Of a stretch of 64,000 bases of DNA, positions 25,652-34,637 are shown piece after piece (positions within the stretch are counted from its first letter, which is position 1; the number at the start of each line of letters is the position of its first letter). The translations under genes were made by a program, and so were the position numbers. Under the pieces are notes generated by a model. The model was not told the DNA's origin, ran no database searches, and saw only the letters and a program-made list of their open reading frames with translations. Source of the stretch: Nocardia acididurans (GTDB lineage: Bacteria > Actinomycetota > Actinomycetes > Mycobacteriales > Mycobacteriaceae); the NCBI RefSeq assembly GCF_016741815.1, contig NZ_JAERRJ010000008.1, positions 186,001 through 250,000 of the forward strand, read 5' to 3'.

Positions 25652-26341
25652 ATGAAGATGCTCGAACTCCCCCGCATCAACCCCTCCACGCTGTGGCGTA
25701 ACCGCGCCTTCGAAGCCGTGTGGGGTTCGCTCTACAACGCCGGCATCGAACACCGGACGCTGGCCCGCCCGGTCGGCTGGGCGCTGTTCGGCACGGATGC
25801 GCGCCTGGTCTATCGCAATCTCGAAGTGCTGCAGGATCTTCCGCCCGGCACGGCGGTACTGGACGTGCCCTGTGGCGGCGGCATCGCCCTGGACGCGCTC
25901 CCCCACGATCATCGGCTGCGCTACATCGCCGCCGACATCTCCCCCAGCATGCTCGAGCGCGCCGAGGAGAAGGCGGACCGCCTCGGCCTCACCGATATCG
26001 ACTTCGTGGAGGCCGACATCCACCGAATGCCGTTCTCCGATGGCCATTTCGATCTCGTGCTCACCCTCAACGGCCTGCACTGCCTGCCCGATCCCGCGGC
26101 GGCGGTCCGCGAACTCGCGCGCGTGCTGAAACCCGGCGGCCGCCTGTTCGGCGATTGCATCGTGCGCGGCGCACACCCGCGCGGCACCGTGGCCGCCACG
26201 GCGATGGGGCTGGCCGGGGTTTTCGGTCCCGGCGGTACGGCCACCGATCTGGCGCAGTGGTTCGCCGATGCCGGTCTCGACCAGGTGCACCTCGAATTGT
26301 CCGGTGCTGTCGCGCATTTCGATGCGCGAAGGCCACTGTGA
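25652..26341 (+). CDS. Class I SAM-dependent methyltransferase
   Basis: A 229-residue Methyltransf_11-type enzyme. TAVLDVPCGGGIALDALP is motif I (SAM loop), IAADISPSMLERA the acidic-loop motif, and MPFSDGHFDLVLTLNGLHCL the post-II strand. ATG 25652 is used. It stands between the divergent DUF1353 gene and a convergent gene, with no pathway context, so the acceptor (small molecule or lipid) is unknown. The N-terminal 50 residues (TLWRNRAFEAVWGSLYNAG) resemble UbiE-like mycobacterial methyltransferases. Confidence 0.88.
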   Translation: MKMLELPRINPSTLWRNRAFEAVWGSLYNAGIEHRTLARPVGWALFGTDARLVYRNLEVLQDLPPGTAVLDVPCGGGIALDALPHDHRLRYIAADISPSMLERAEEKADRLGLTDIDFVEADIHRMPFSDGHFDLVLTLNGLHCLPDPAAAVRELARVLKPGGRLFGDCIVRGAHPRGTVAATAMGLAGVFGPGGTATDLAQWFADAGLDQVHLELSGAVAHFDARRPL

Positions 26342-26435
26342 GTGGTCACGCTCCCGGAGCCGTGCGCATCGGCCGCGACGAGCGATTCTCGACGGGCAGT
26401 GGACCATCCCACCGCGCAACCGATCTCGTAGCGCG

Positions 26436-27239
26436 TCAGACGAACAGGTCCTCGATGTCGCCCGCCGACACCGCCTGCCGGAGCCAGTCGTCGAGCTGGC
26501 CGAGTTCGCCGCAGCGCAGGATGCGGGCGCGAATATCGTCGGGCACGGGAATGCCCCGGGCGTCGAGCACGATCAGCACCGAACGCGCCCGACCCTGGAT
26601 CTTGCCCTTCTGGATCTCCAGCTCCCGGCGCGCTTCGACCGGCAGTGCCGCGTAGACGACGTCGTAGAACATGCCGGCACGGGCTTCACCCACCCGGCTC
26701 ATACCCGCGAACAGCGTGGACAGCACGTGTTCGGCGCTCGGGCCTTCCGCGTGCGCGATGGACGGCAGCACCGCGCGCTCGGGAATCTCGAGGACGGAGT
26801 CGGCGTCGGCCACCGGAATGGTATCCGGGCCGAGCACCAGCGGGCGCAGCACCCAATCGGGGTGGCCCATCGTGATATCGGCCGAACACCATTCGGCGAC
26901 ATCGGATTTCGGCGACACGACCAGCAGATAGGCCGGGCACTTCAGTCGCGACCGCAGCGTGGCGACGAAGGTCGGCCACGACCACCGGCGACTCTCGTCG
27001 CGATGCAGCTGCACCTCCACCACGATCCCCGCCACCGGCGTACCCGACTCGTCGATCAGCGCAACAGCGGTATCGCCGAGACATTCCTCCGGTTCGGTAC
27101 CGGTGCCGTCGCCCGACTCCGCCCGCGCGCCCACATAGGGCGGCAGGGGGATACGAAACACTTCGGCGAGGTAACCGGCCGCCAGCTCGGGCCGGTTCCG
27201 GAATAGCTCGACCAAACCTTCATGCAGGTAGGAGGCCAC
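26436..27239 (-). CDS. PD-(D/E)XK nuclease-like protein
   Basis: A 267-residue protein. GIVVEVQLHRDESRRWSWP carries an E-x-Q core typical of PD-(D/E)XK folds, preceded by an acidic strand (DTAVALIDE), and CPAYLLVVSPKSDVAEW follows as the next strand. The C-terminal half (FYDVVYAALPVEARRELE, KIQGRARSVLIVLDARG) resembles the Rpn/PDDEXK-type proteins that are multicopy in Nocardia. A recombination-associated nuclease is plausible; activity is inferred. The start is ATG 27239. Confidence 0.7.
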   Translation of the reverse strand: MASYLHEGLVELFRNRPELAAGYLAEVFRIPLPPYVGARAESGDGTGTEPEECLGDTAVALIDESGTPVAGIVVEVQLHRDESRRWSWPTFVATLRSRLKCPAYLLVVSPKSDVAEWCSADITMGHPDWVLRPLVLGPDTIPVADADSVLEIPERAVLPSIAHAEGPSAEHVLSTLFAGMSRVGEARAGMFYDVVYAALPVEARRELEIQKGKIQGRARSVLIVLDARGIPVPDDIRARILRCGELGQLDDWLRQAVSAGDIEDLFV

Positions 27240-27357
27240 AACATTCGAAGATACAGGGGTTGCGAAAACCTCACTGCCCCTTGTCTGTTTCCACCGGTTC
27301 GTCCGAAGTCAGGTGTGCGACACCACCCGCCGCATCCCCTCCCGATACCGTGGCCGG

Positions 27358-28182
27358 GTGCGCGCCCCCACCCGAGTAGCAACAGCCCTGCTACTAGCCG
27401 GAATCACCGCCTACGCCGCAGCCCTGGCCACCCTCGTCCTCACCGGCAACACCGCGATCCGGTACTCCGCCGACACCGACGCCACCCGTCCCCTCTGGAT
27501 CCTCTGGCTCCCACCCCTGGTCGGCCTGGCCGCCGCGGTCCTGATCCCCCCGCGCACCCCGGCCCCCGACCCCTTCGCCGATACACCACCCCGCACCCTC
27601 ACCCGCACCACCTGGCTCCTGACAGCCGCCGCCCTGTCCTTCACCCTCGGCATGCACCTGACGGGTGCCACCGACCTCTGGTTCCTCTCCCTCAAACTCC
27701 TTCTCCTGCTCGCCTTCCCCTTGGCACTGCATCTCGTGACCTGGCGCGAATGGACCCGCCTGCCCACCCGCTCCCGCTGGTTCCGCCCCACCCCCGCGGT
27801 CCTCGCCTACATCCTCACAGTCACGGCCCTGTCCCCCACCTGGACCGCCCCCATCCCCGACCCCCTGACCATCCTCGTAGTCTTCCTCCTGAACGCCGTG
27901 CTGGAAGAAGTCTTCTATCGCTTCTGGCTGCAAACCCGCCTGGAATCCCGCTACGGCCGCTGGCCCGCGATCCTGCTCACCAGCCTGCTCTGGTCCTCCT
28001 GGCACGCCGCCATCCACCCCATCTCCACCCTGCCCGTCAACCTGGCCGCCGCCACCCTCAACACCGGCATCACCGGCCTCTTCCTCGGCTTCCTCTGGTC
28101 CCGCCACCGCAACCCCTGGCTCCTCATCCTCACCCACGCCCTGATCAATGCCCCCGTCATGATGTTCGCCGCCATGCTCTGA
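27358..28182 (+). CDS. CPBP-family intramembrane metalloprotease
   Basis: A 274-residue membrane protein with about eight hydrophobic segments. LEEVFYRFWLQTRLE is the EExxxR motif, LLWSSWHAAIH the second His-bearing helix, and LTHALINAPVMM the HxxxN motif; together they define CPBP (Abi) proteases. Members process lipoprotein-like or prenylated peptides and some give bacteriocin immunity. GTG 27358 starts directly before the first helix; an earlier GTG (27313) would add an unconserved basic tail. C-rich codons dominate, unlike the following gene. Confidence 0.88.
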   Translation: MRAPTRVATALLLAGITAYAAALATLVLTGNTAIRYSADTDATRPLWILWLPPLVGLAAAVLIPPRTPAPDPFADTPPRTLTRTTWLLTAAALSFTLGMHLTGATDLWFLSLKLLLLLAFPLALHLVTWREWTRLPTRSRWFRPTPAVLAYILTVTALSPTWTAPIPDPLTILVVFLLNAVLEEVFYRFWLQTRLESRYGRWPAILLTSLLWSSWHAAIHPISTLPVNLAAATLNTGITGLFLGFLWSRHRNPWLLILTHALINAPVMMFAAML

Positions 28183-28289
28183 CCAGGCCCGGGGAGGTTC
28201 GGGGAGCGCGAAGGGATCGCCTGTACACGGGACTGGTCGCCTTCGGTGCTGGAAGTAGTGGGGGCGAGGACAACACACCGCGCGGTATG

Positions 28290-28303
28290 CGAACATATGT
28301 TCG
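28290..28303. promoter_or_regulatory. LexA (SOS) box at the dinB start
   Basis: CGAACATATGTTCG is a perfect 14 bp palindrome matching the actinobacterial LexA core GAAC-N4-GTTC. It contains the ATG at 28297 and touches the GTG at 28303. LexA bound here would block transcription start or elongation of dinB. Confidence 0.8.
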
Positions 28304-29523
28304 TGTCCGGCGGTGAGGTTGGTGGTCTGGGCCGTCCGGAGCGGGCGGCCATTTTGCATGCTGACCTCGACTCCTTCTATGCGTCGGTGGAGCAGCGGGA
28401 TCGTCCGGGGTTGCGGGGGCGGCCGGTGCTGGTGGGCGGTGGGGTGGTGTTGGCCGCCAGTTATCAGGCGAAGGCGTACGGGGTGCGGACGCCGATGAAT
28501 GTGCGCGAGGCGTTGCGGTTGTGTCCGGGGGCGATCGTGGTGCCGCCTCGGATGGGGGCCTACTCGGCGGCGAGTCGGGCGGTGTTCGAGATTTTCCGGG
28601 ATACGACGCCCGAGGTGGAGGGGATTTCCATCGATGAGGCGTTTCTGGATGTGAGTGGGTTGTGGCGGATCGCCGGAGAACCGGTGGCGATTGCGCGGGG
28701 GCTGCGCGAGCGGGTGCGCAGGGAGGTGGGGTTGCCGATCTCGGTGGGGGTGGCGCGGACCAAGTTCCTGGCGAAGGTGGCCAGTGCGGTGTCGAAACCC
28801 GATGGGCTGCTGGAGGTTCCGGTGGACGGGGAGTTGCGGTTCCTGCATCCGCTGCCGGTGGAACGGCTGTGGGGTGTGGGCGCGGTGACCGCGCGGGAGT
28901 TGCGGGAGCGCGGAATTACGACGGTTGGGCAGTTGGCGGAGATGGGTGAGGGGGCGTTGGCGGGAGCACTGGGCCCGGCGGCGGGGCGGCATCTGCACGC
29001 GCTGGCGTGGGGGCGGGATCCGCGGCGGGTGGATACGGCGCGGCGGCGGCGGTCCATCGGCGCGCAGCGGGCGCTGGGGCGGCGGGACCGGACCGATGCG
29101 GAGATCGAGGCCTATCTGCACGGGCTGGCGGATCGGCTCGGGCATCGGCTGCGCAAGGCGGAGCGAGTGTGCCGAACAGTGGTGTTGCGCTTACGATTCG
29201 ATGATTTCGGGCGTGCTTCGCGGTCGCATACGCTGCCGGAGGCCACCAATAGCGGGGAGACCATCCTGCGGGCCGCCCGCACGCTGCTGGAGGATGCGCT
29301 ACCGACCATTCACGAGCGCGGGCTGACACTGATCGGGCTGGCACTCACCAACCTCGACGATGCCGACGTCATGCAGTTGACGCTGCCGTTGGAACCGCGC
29401 GCGGAATCCACGCTCGATTCCACGCTGGACGCGCTGCGCGACCGGTTCGGCGCGGGGACCGTCACCCGCGCCGCCCTGTTGAAACGCGGTGAGGGACTGT
29501 CGGTCCCGATTCTGCCCGACTGA
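28297..29523 (+). CDS. dinB: DNA polymerase IV (Y-family)
   Basis: A 408-residue translesion polymerase. ILHADLDSFYASVEQRD holds the first catalytic Asp, EGISIDEAFLDVSGL the SIDE catalytic pair, and VGVARTKFLAKVAS the palm/thumb junction; the little-finger domain occupies the last 130 residues. It ends without an obvious canonical beta-clamp-binding QLxLF motif (MQLTLPL near residue 365 is a candidate). The start is either ATG 28297 or GTG 28303; both fall in the LexA box and neither has a ribosome site, so the mRNA may be leaderless. SOS induction is predicted. Confidence 0.93.
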   Translation: MFVSGGEVGGLGRPERAAILHADLDSFYASVEQRDRPGLRGRPVLVGGGVVLAASYQAKAYGVRTPMNVREALRLCPGAIVVPPRMGAYSAASRAVFEIFRDTTPEVEGISIDEAFLDVSGLWRIAGEPVAIARGLRERVRREVGLPISVGVARTKFLAKVASAVSKPDGLLEVPVDGELRFLHPLPVERLWGVGAVTARELRERGITTVGQLAEMGEGALAGALGPAAGRHLHALAWGRDPRRVDTARRRRSIGAQRALGRRDRTDAEIEAYLHGLADRLGHRLRKAERVCRTVVLRLRFDDFGRASRSHTLPEATNSGETILRAARTLLEDALPTIHERGLTLIGLALTNLDDADVMQLTLPLEPRAESTLDSTLDALRDRFGAGTVTRAALLKRGEGLSVPILPD

Positions 29524-29544
29524 CAGGTCCCGTACTCGCTTCGG

Positions 29545-30774
29545 TCAGGAATGTCGCGGAATCGCCGTCGAGATCTGGTTGACCAGTCGCCACGGCCGGT
29601 CGGCGTCGGCCACGGCCTTGCCGTTGGTGAGCACCGCACCGGACAGCCCGCGCGCCTGATCGGCCCACCCGTACTGCGTCGTCAAACCGCTACGCCCGAA
29701 ATGAGTTTCGGTTTTCGGGCCGAACTTCGAGCGGCGTCCACCCAGCTCGAATCCCGCGACCGAGACCTTCCCGGCCACGCCCGGAATCCACGGCGCGGGC
29801 TGGACGGCGGCCCGCAGATTGTCCGGCCGGATGATCCGCACACCATCCAATTCACCTCCGCGCGCGAGGATCTCGTAGAACCGCGACAGTTCGGCAGCCG
29901 TGGTGACGAGATTGCCCGAGGGCAGTTCCGCGGTGAGGAACGCGTCCTGGTCCTCCCGTGCGGTCGGCCCGGACAGCCCGCCGCCGAGCGCCCGCCCCGC
30001 CAGATGCCGCCACACCCGCGACGGCCCCGGCCCGACCTTCACACTCGGCACCACCTGGTCGACATCCTCGGGTCGCACGCCGAAGTTGGTCCAGCGGAAG
30101 CCCAGTGGATCCAGCACCTGCTCGCGCAGATGCTCCCGCATCCGCTTGCCGGTGGCCCGCTGTACCAGCAGGCGCTGAATCAACCCACTGGTGAGCGCGT
30201 GATAGACCCGGAATCGCCCCGGCTTCCAGCTGGGCTTCAGATCCGCCAGGCCCCGCACGGCCAGTTCCTCGTCGAGGACGAGCGCGGTTCCGCTGTAGGG
30301 CGGGGTGATGAACGGCACCCCCGCCGAATGCGACAGTACGTCCCCGATGGTGATCCGTTCCTTGCCGTGCGCGGCGAACTCCGGAATGTATTCACACACA
30401 GGGTCTTCCAGTGCGAACGCGCCCTGTTCGACCAGCATGAACATCAGCGTCGAGGCCACTCCCTTGGCCGTGGAGAACCCGCAGAACGGCGTCTCCGGCG
30501 TCACCGGCACCTTGTCGGCGTCCGGCCCGTCCTTCGGGCCGTTGCCCCACCCGTGCCCGATGGCCCGGTTGAGCAGGATCTTCCCGTCGCGCCGCAGACA
30601 GATCTGGATGGCGGGCGTGGTCCCCATCCGGTACCAGTCGCGCACCGACTCCCAGATGGCTTCGACAGCCCGGGGATCCACCCCGGCCGTCGCGGCCTCG
30701 TCCTCGTGTCCGACGGTGGTCACGGCGTCCAGATCGGGCCCGATCAGCACCAGCGATGTCGTATTCGAGCTCAT
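29545..30774 (-). CDS. Serine hydrolase, class C beta-lactamase-like
   Basis: A 409-residue esterase-type member of the beta-lactamase/D-Ala-D-Ala peptidase superfamily. FCGFSTAKGVAST contains the SxxK dyad (Ser101, Lys104) and RVYHALTSGLI the YxA motif. FGRSGLTTQYGWAD is in the place of the third motif (H/KTG-like, HFGRSG). No signal peptide is present, so the enzyme is cytoplasmic, as are EstB-type esterases and several mycobacterial Lip proteins. It converges with dinB and lies 21 bases from its stop. Confidence 0.9.
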   Translation of the reverse strand: MSSNTTSLVLIGPDLDAVTTVGHEDEAATAGVDPRAVEAIWESVRDWYRMGTTPAIQICLRRDGKILLNRAIGHGWGNGPKDGPDADKVPVTPETPFCGFSTAKGVASTLMFMLVEQGAFALEDPVCEYIPEFAAHGKERITIGDVLSHSAGVPFITPPYSGTALVLDEELAVRGLADLKPSWKPGRFRVYHALTSGLIQRLLVQRATGKRMREHLREQVLDPLGFRWTNFGVRPEDVDQVVPSVKVGPGPSRVWRHLAGRALGGGLSGPTAREDQDAFLTAELPSGNLVTTAAELSRFYEILARGGELDGVRIIRPDNLRAAVQPAPWIPGVAGKVSVAGFELGGRRSKFGPKTETHFGRSGLTTQYGWADQARGLSGAVLTNGKAVADADRPWRLVNQISTAIPRHS

Positions 30775-30976
30775 CCGACCAGCATAGAGAAGACCAATCG
30801 GTAGGCTCCGGCCCCGAGTGAGCGCCGTACGTCCGTGCTTCTCCCCCGCTCCGGCGCGTCGAGGCGTGTCGACGTTTACCCGAGAGCGAACCGGCTATCG
30901 CCTCCGATGCCGTGACGCACCCTGGTACGGGTGCGTGCGGATATCCAAGGCACACTGCGGGAAAGGAGTCGACGCC

Positions 30977-31246
30977 ATGGCGGTCTTCGTAGCGGTCGGT
31001 CTCGGGGTGAGCGCGGTCGTCTCGGTCCCGGCGATGGTCTTCGGCGGGCTACCGAATCCGAACTATCCACAGCCGGGATACGGATTACCGCCCGGCTGCG
31101 TGCTGTTCTGCCCCGCGATCCCCGGGATTCCGGCCGTGCCCGCGCTGCCGGACTGCGCGGTACCGCCCTACGACGACGGCACCGGTTGGACCATGCCACT
31201 GAGTCAGGGCGCCTCAGACTCCCCGTTCGGCGTGCTGGGCGAGTGA
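30977..31246 (+). CDS. Small secreted Pro/Cys-containing protein (89 aa)
   Basis: ATG 30977 is preceded at nine bases by AAAGGAG. The first 25 residues (MAVFVAVGLGVSAVVSVPAMVFG) are hydrophobic and likely a signal or anchor sequence. The remainder is rich in Pro and Gly (NPNYPQPGYGLPPGC, PAIPGIPAVPALPDC) with three cysteines, one or more pairs of which could form disulfides outside the cell. It resembles no family I know. It probably associates with the cell surface. Confidence 0.65.
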   Translation: MAVFVAVGLGVSAVVSVPAMVFGGLPNPNYPQPGYGLPPGCVLFCPAIPGIPAVPALPDCAVPPYDDGTGWTMPLSQGASDSPFGVLGE

Positions 31247-31263
31247 TCCGGCACGCCCCCACG

Positions 31264-31288
31264 CCCTAGGGCGGTTCTCGTCCTAGGG
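31264..31288. promoter_or_regulatory. Repeated CCTAGG motif before WYL regulator 2
   Basis: CCCTAGGG (31264-31271) and CCTAGGG (31282-31288) are two palindromic cores 18 bases apart. GTCCTA at 31280-31285 stands 22 bases before the ATG, as in the first WYL gene, and is preceded by a shared GTTCT. It is a candidate autoregulatory site. Confidence 0.4.
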
Positions 31289-31307
31289 CTGCGGGACAAT
31301 CTCGATC

Positions 31308-32264
31308 ATGCTCGAGACTTCCGCCCGATTGCTCCGCCTGCTGTCACTGTTGCAGACGCCTCGCGACTGGACCGGCCGCGAGCTGGCCCAGCGCCTGGAT
31401 GTCGATATGCGGACCGTTCGCCGCGACATCGACAAGCTGCGCACGCTCGGCTACCCCGTGCACGCCGTCGCGGGCGCGGCCGGATACCGGCTGGGCGCGG
31501 GTGCGGTACTGCCGCCGCTGCTGCTCGACGACGACGAAGCCGTCGCTGTCGCAATGGGTTTGCGCACGGCGGCCGGTGGCACCATCGCCGGGATCGAGGA
31601 CAGTTCCCTGCGTGCGCTGGCCAAGCTCGAGCAGGTGCTCCCCTCGCGGCTGCGGCATCGCATCACCGCGCTGCAGGCGGCCACGGTGACGGTTCCGGCG
31701 GGAACCGCTCCCGTCGATCCGGAAACCCTCACCGCCATCGCCGCGGCCATCCGCGATCAGCACCGCCTGCGTTTCGACTACCGAACCCACTCCGGCAGCG
31801 ATACCCACCGGACCACCGAACCGCACAAACTCGTCCACACGGGCCGGCACTGGTACCTGATCGGCTGGGATGTCGACCGCGACGACTGGCGCACCTACCG
31901 CGTGGACCGTCTCCAGCCGCGTATCCCGAACGGACCGCGTTTCGTCCCGCGCGAGGATCCCGGAATCGATCCGGCGGGCTTCGTCTCCCACGGCGTCACC
32001 ACCGCGCCCTACCGCTATCAGGCCCGCATCACCCTGTACGTGCCCGTCGAAGAGGCCGCGGATCGGATTCCCGCCACGATCGGCGTCCTCGAGGCCGTGG
32101 ACGCCGACTCCTGCCTGCTGCACACCGGCTCCAACTCGCTCGACGAATTAGCTGTCCACACCGGACTTTTCGGCTTCCGCTTCCGAGTGCACGAACCACC
32201 CGAACTCGTCGAGCGCATGCGGGCGCTGGCGAAGCGCTTCACCGAGGCCGTCTCGCCCGGATAG
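31308..32264 (+). CDS. WYL-domain (YafY-type) transcriptional regulator 2
   Basis: A 318-residue paralogue of the regulator at 11182, the same length, opening with the identical MLETSARLLRLLSLLQT. WTGRELAQRLDVDMRTVRRDI is the HTH; QHRLRFDYRT, GRHWYLIGWDVDRDDWRTYRVDRLQPRIP is the WYL domain. No enzyme gene is divergent from it; the nearest upstream gene is the small secreted protein on the same strand. Its targets may be remote or just itself. GACAAT, 11 bases before the ATG, is a possible -10 giving a nearly leaderless message. Confidence 0.92.
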   Translation: MLETSARLLRLLSLLQTPRDWTGRELAQRLDVDMRTVRRDIDKLRTLGYPVHAVAGAAGYRLGAGAVLPPLLLDDDEAVAVAMGLRTAAGGTIAGIEDSSLRALAKLEQVLPSRLRHRITALQAATVTVPAGTAPVDPETLTAIAAAIRDQHRLRFDYRTHSGSDTHRTTEPHKLVHTGRHWYLIGWDVDRDDWRTYRVDRLQPRIPNGPRFVPREDPGIDPAGFVSHGVTTAPYRYQARITLYVPVEEAADRIPATIGVLEAVDADSCLLHTGSNSLDELAVHTGLFGFRFRVHEPPELVERMRALAKRFTEAVSPG

Positions 32265-32303
32265 CGCGTCACCCCGGTCCGGCCGCGAGGTGCCGCGTGG
32301 CCC

Positions 32304-33092
32304 TCACGAGGGTGCGGTTCGCGTGAATTCCCAGTCCCTGATCCGGGTTTGCGGAAGGTAGCGCAGGCGGCGGGGCGCGGTACCGATCGCGCCCCGCACG
32401 GTGGCGGCATACAGCCCGAAGGCCGCTCGATCGACTGCGCTGGGCCGCGCATCCAGTAGTGCGGCGGCGTCTTCGCGCAGCATCGCGCGGACCGCGAAGC
32501 CGGGGAGGACGCCCGGCAGCCAGGCGTCCGGGCGCAGCACCTGCGGCGCGAGTGCGGCTGCCCGGTCGGTGAGGGAAAGTGTTTCGGCGCATTGGGTTTC
32601 GAAGTAGTCCGTGAACTCCGCCCAGGTCTCCGGCATGTGCCGGGCGGACACGCCGTAGCTCAGATACCACTCGCAGCATTCCGAATACAGTTGCTCGCGT
32701 GCGGGTTCGGTGAGACCGCCGCCGAACAGCTCGATCGAGGCCACGAGGCTGTCGACGTAGGTGGCGTGCTGGAAGAAGAACACCTCGGGATGCAGGGCGT
32801 GGTAGCGGCGTCCGCTCGCGTCCTCACCCTTGACGTGTTCGTGCCCGAAGCGGATGACCGTGCGCGGGTCGCGGGCGCTGTAGGCCATGTAGATCATCTG
32901 GGAGACCGTGCGTCTCTTGTGCTCCCACAGTCGATTCGACGCGTGCTCGGCCAGCGCGGAGGCGATCACCGGGTGCAGGATCTGCAGGGCGACCGCGCAC
33001 GGCAGGGTGAGCAGGAAACGCCGGTCGCCGAGGTGACGACGCAGCAGAGCGCCTCGTTGCTCGCCGTGCACAGCCCATCCCCCTTCGGTCAT
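32304..33092 (-). CDS. Oxygenase MpaB-family / DUF2236 protein
   Basis: A 262-residue protein of the MpaB/latex-clearing-protein (Lcp)-related DUF2236 group. LLTLPCAVALQILHPVIASALAEHA and VIRFGHEHVKGED (with candidate haem-ligand His residues), then YHALHPEVFFFQHATYVDSLVAS are the conserved blocks. Lcp proteins use b-type haem to cleave polyisoprene; the activity of smaller actinobacterial members is unknown. ATG 33092 starts the conserved N-terminus; the longer frame to 33347 crosses the promoter region. Confidence 0.85.
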   Translation of the reverse strand: MTEGGWAVHGEQRGALLRRHLGDRRFLLTLPCAVALQILHPVIASALAEHASNRLWEHKRRTVSQMIYMAYSARDPRTVIRFGHEHVKGEDASGRRYHALHPEVFFFQHATYVDSLVASIELFGGGLTEPAREQLYSECCEWYLSYGVSARHMPETWAEFTDYFETQCAETLSLTDRAAALAPQVLRPDAWLPGVLPGFAVRAMLREDAAALLDARPSAVDRAAFGLYAATVRGAIGTAPRRLRYLPQTRIRDWEFTRTAPS

Positions 33093-33406
33093 GCCCCCAC
33101 CCCGGGGCCTGCGTGGCGCGGTGGGAGTCGTCGCAAACGCCGGCCACGCAGGCACCCCGCATCCTGTCCTCGGGTCGCGAGTTGTCGTGGGGTCGTTGAC
33201 ATCTCGCTGGGATCGCGGGGGTTCGAGCATCCGGTGCGATGCTGCGTGGGGCACCACCAGCTCATCACTTCCATTGTCGAACGCTGACAAACATACATGA
33301 GATTCACTGCAGTACAGGACGTTTATATAGGCAGAATTGGCATCCACTTAGATTGGCGGCGTTTCCCAAGGCGGACAGCGGGTTCGCGTGCCGTAGGGTC
33401 GGGGAC
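33093..33406. other. AT-richer intergenic region
   Basis: This 314-base divergent gap between the MpaB-family gene and the recombinase is less GC-rich than its surroundings, especially 33280-33360 (for example ACGTTTATATAGGCAG). It should hold both promoters; TATATA is a possible -10. I found no long direct or inverted repeats that would mark an attachment site, nor any tRNA. Confidence 0.5.
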
Positions 33407-34624
33407 ATGGCTGAGGCAACGGAATCCGGCGGCGCGGTGATCGCGGTTCCCGACTCGGTGCGCACCGAGCTGCGCCGGGGCGTGCGCAGCGTGCTGGTGG
33501 ATTCCGCTGCCCTGCAACTGGTCCGGGAGCGCTTCGAGGGCGAGCAGGCGCAGTCGCTGCGCCGCTATCTCGAGGCGTCCCAGTCGGCGAACACGCTGCG
33601 CGCCTACCGCACCGACTGGATCGCCTGGGCCGCCTGGTGCGCCGCCGAATCCCGGCAGGCTCTGCCCGCGGACGCCCTCGACGTCGCCGTCTACCTCGCC
33701 GCCGCGGCCGACGCCCGCCGCGACGACGGCGAATGGGCGTTCAGCGCAGCCACTCTCGAACGCAAGGCCGCCGCGCTGGCCGCGGTGCACGCGGCCAACG
33801 GCCTCCCCTCCCCGACCCGCGCCGACGTCGTCCGCCTCACCCTGCGCGGCATCCGCCGCACCCGCCGCACCCAGCCCAAACGCAAGCGTCCGGTGCTGCT
33901 CCACACCCTCGACCAACTGCTCGCCCAGCTTCCCGCCCCCGGCTGGCCCGCCGAACCCGCCCGCCGCCGCGACACCCTGCTGCTGCTCGTCGGTTTCGCG
34001 GGGGCCCTGCGCCGCAGCGAGATAGCCGCCCTCCGCATCACCGATGTCACCGTCCACACCGACCACACCACCGGCGAACCGGTGCTCCTGATCGCCCTGC
34101 CCACCACCAAAACCGACCCCACCGGCATCAGCGAGCAGCGTGTCGCCCTCCCGCGCGGCCAACGCCCGCACACCTGCCCCGTCTGCGCCTTCGCCGACTG
34201 GATCCGCCTGCGTGAGGCCCACCGCACCCACGGCCCCCGCCTCTCGGACTGGCTGGCGGCGAATCCGCCTGCCGCCCAGGACATTCACCGCTGCCATGGC
34301 TTCACCGGCACCCGCCTCGCCGAGGACCCCGCCCTCCCCCTGTTCCCCACCATCTCCCGCCACGGCGGCATCGCCTCGACCCCCATGTCCGGCCGTGCCG
34401 TAGCCGAACTCGTCAAACGCTACGCCGCCCGCGCGGGCCTCGACCCCGCCCTCTTCTCCGGCCACTCCCTCCGCGCCGGCTTCGCCACTCAGGCCGCCCT
34501 CGGCGGTGCCAGCGACCGCGAGATCATGCGCCAGGGCCGCTGGTCCAACCCCCGCACCGTGCACGGCTACATCCGCACCGCGAACCCGTTGGAAGACAAC
34601 GCGGTAACCAAACTCGGCCTCTGA
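33407..34624 (+). CDS. Tyrosine recombinase (site-specific integrase)
   Basis: A 405-residue recombinase. Residues 45-155 form the SAM-like core-binding domain (SLRRYLEASQSANTLRAYRTDWIAW). The catalytic set is visible: Arg202 (GALRRSE), Lys235 (PTTKTDPTG), His353 and Arg356 (SGHSLRAGF), Trp379 (QGRWSNP, in place of the second His) and Tyr388 (VHGYIR). The segment with CPVC at 257-260 and HRCHG at 293-297 might bind zinc, which is unusual. No excisionase, replication gene or attachment repeats are next to it. Confidence 0.92.
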   Translation: MAEATESGGAVIAVPDSVRTELRRGVRSVLVDSAALQLVRERFEGEQAQSLRRYLEASQSANTLRAYRTDWIAWAAWCAAESRQALPADALDVAVYLAAAADARRDDGEWAFSAATLERKAAALAAVHAANGLPSPTRADVVRLTLRGIRRTRRTQPKRKRPVLLHTLDQLLAQLPAPGWPAEPARRRDTLLLLVGFAGALRRSEIAALRITDVTVHTDHTTGEPVLLIALPTTKTDPTGISEQRVALPRGQRPHTCPVCAFADWIRLREAHRTHGPRLSDWLAANPPAAQDIHRCHGFTGTRLAEDPALPLFPTISRHGGIASTPMSGRAVAELVKRYAARAGLDPALFSGHSLRAGFATQAALGGASDREIMRQGRWSNPRTVHGYIRTANPLEDNAVTKLGL

Positions 34625-34637
34625 CCCCCTGGAGCGC

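Noticed and set aside
28246..28296. Upstream extension of dinB
   Set aside because: It would place coding sequence through the LexA box and adds residues with no match to polymerase IV.
27394..29145. 583-codon minus-strand frame
   Set aside because: Antisense to the CPBP and dinB genes; composition is Gly/Gln/Pro repeats typical of a shadow frame.
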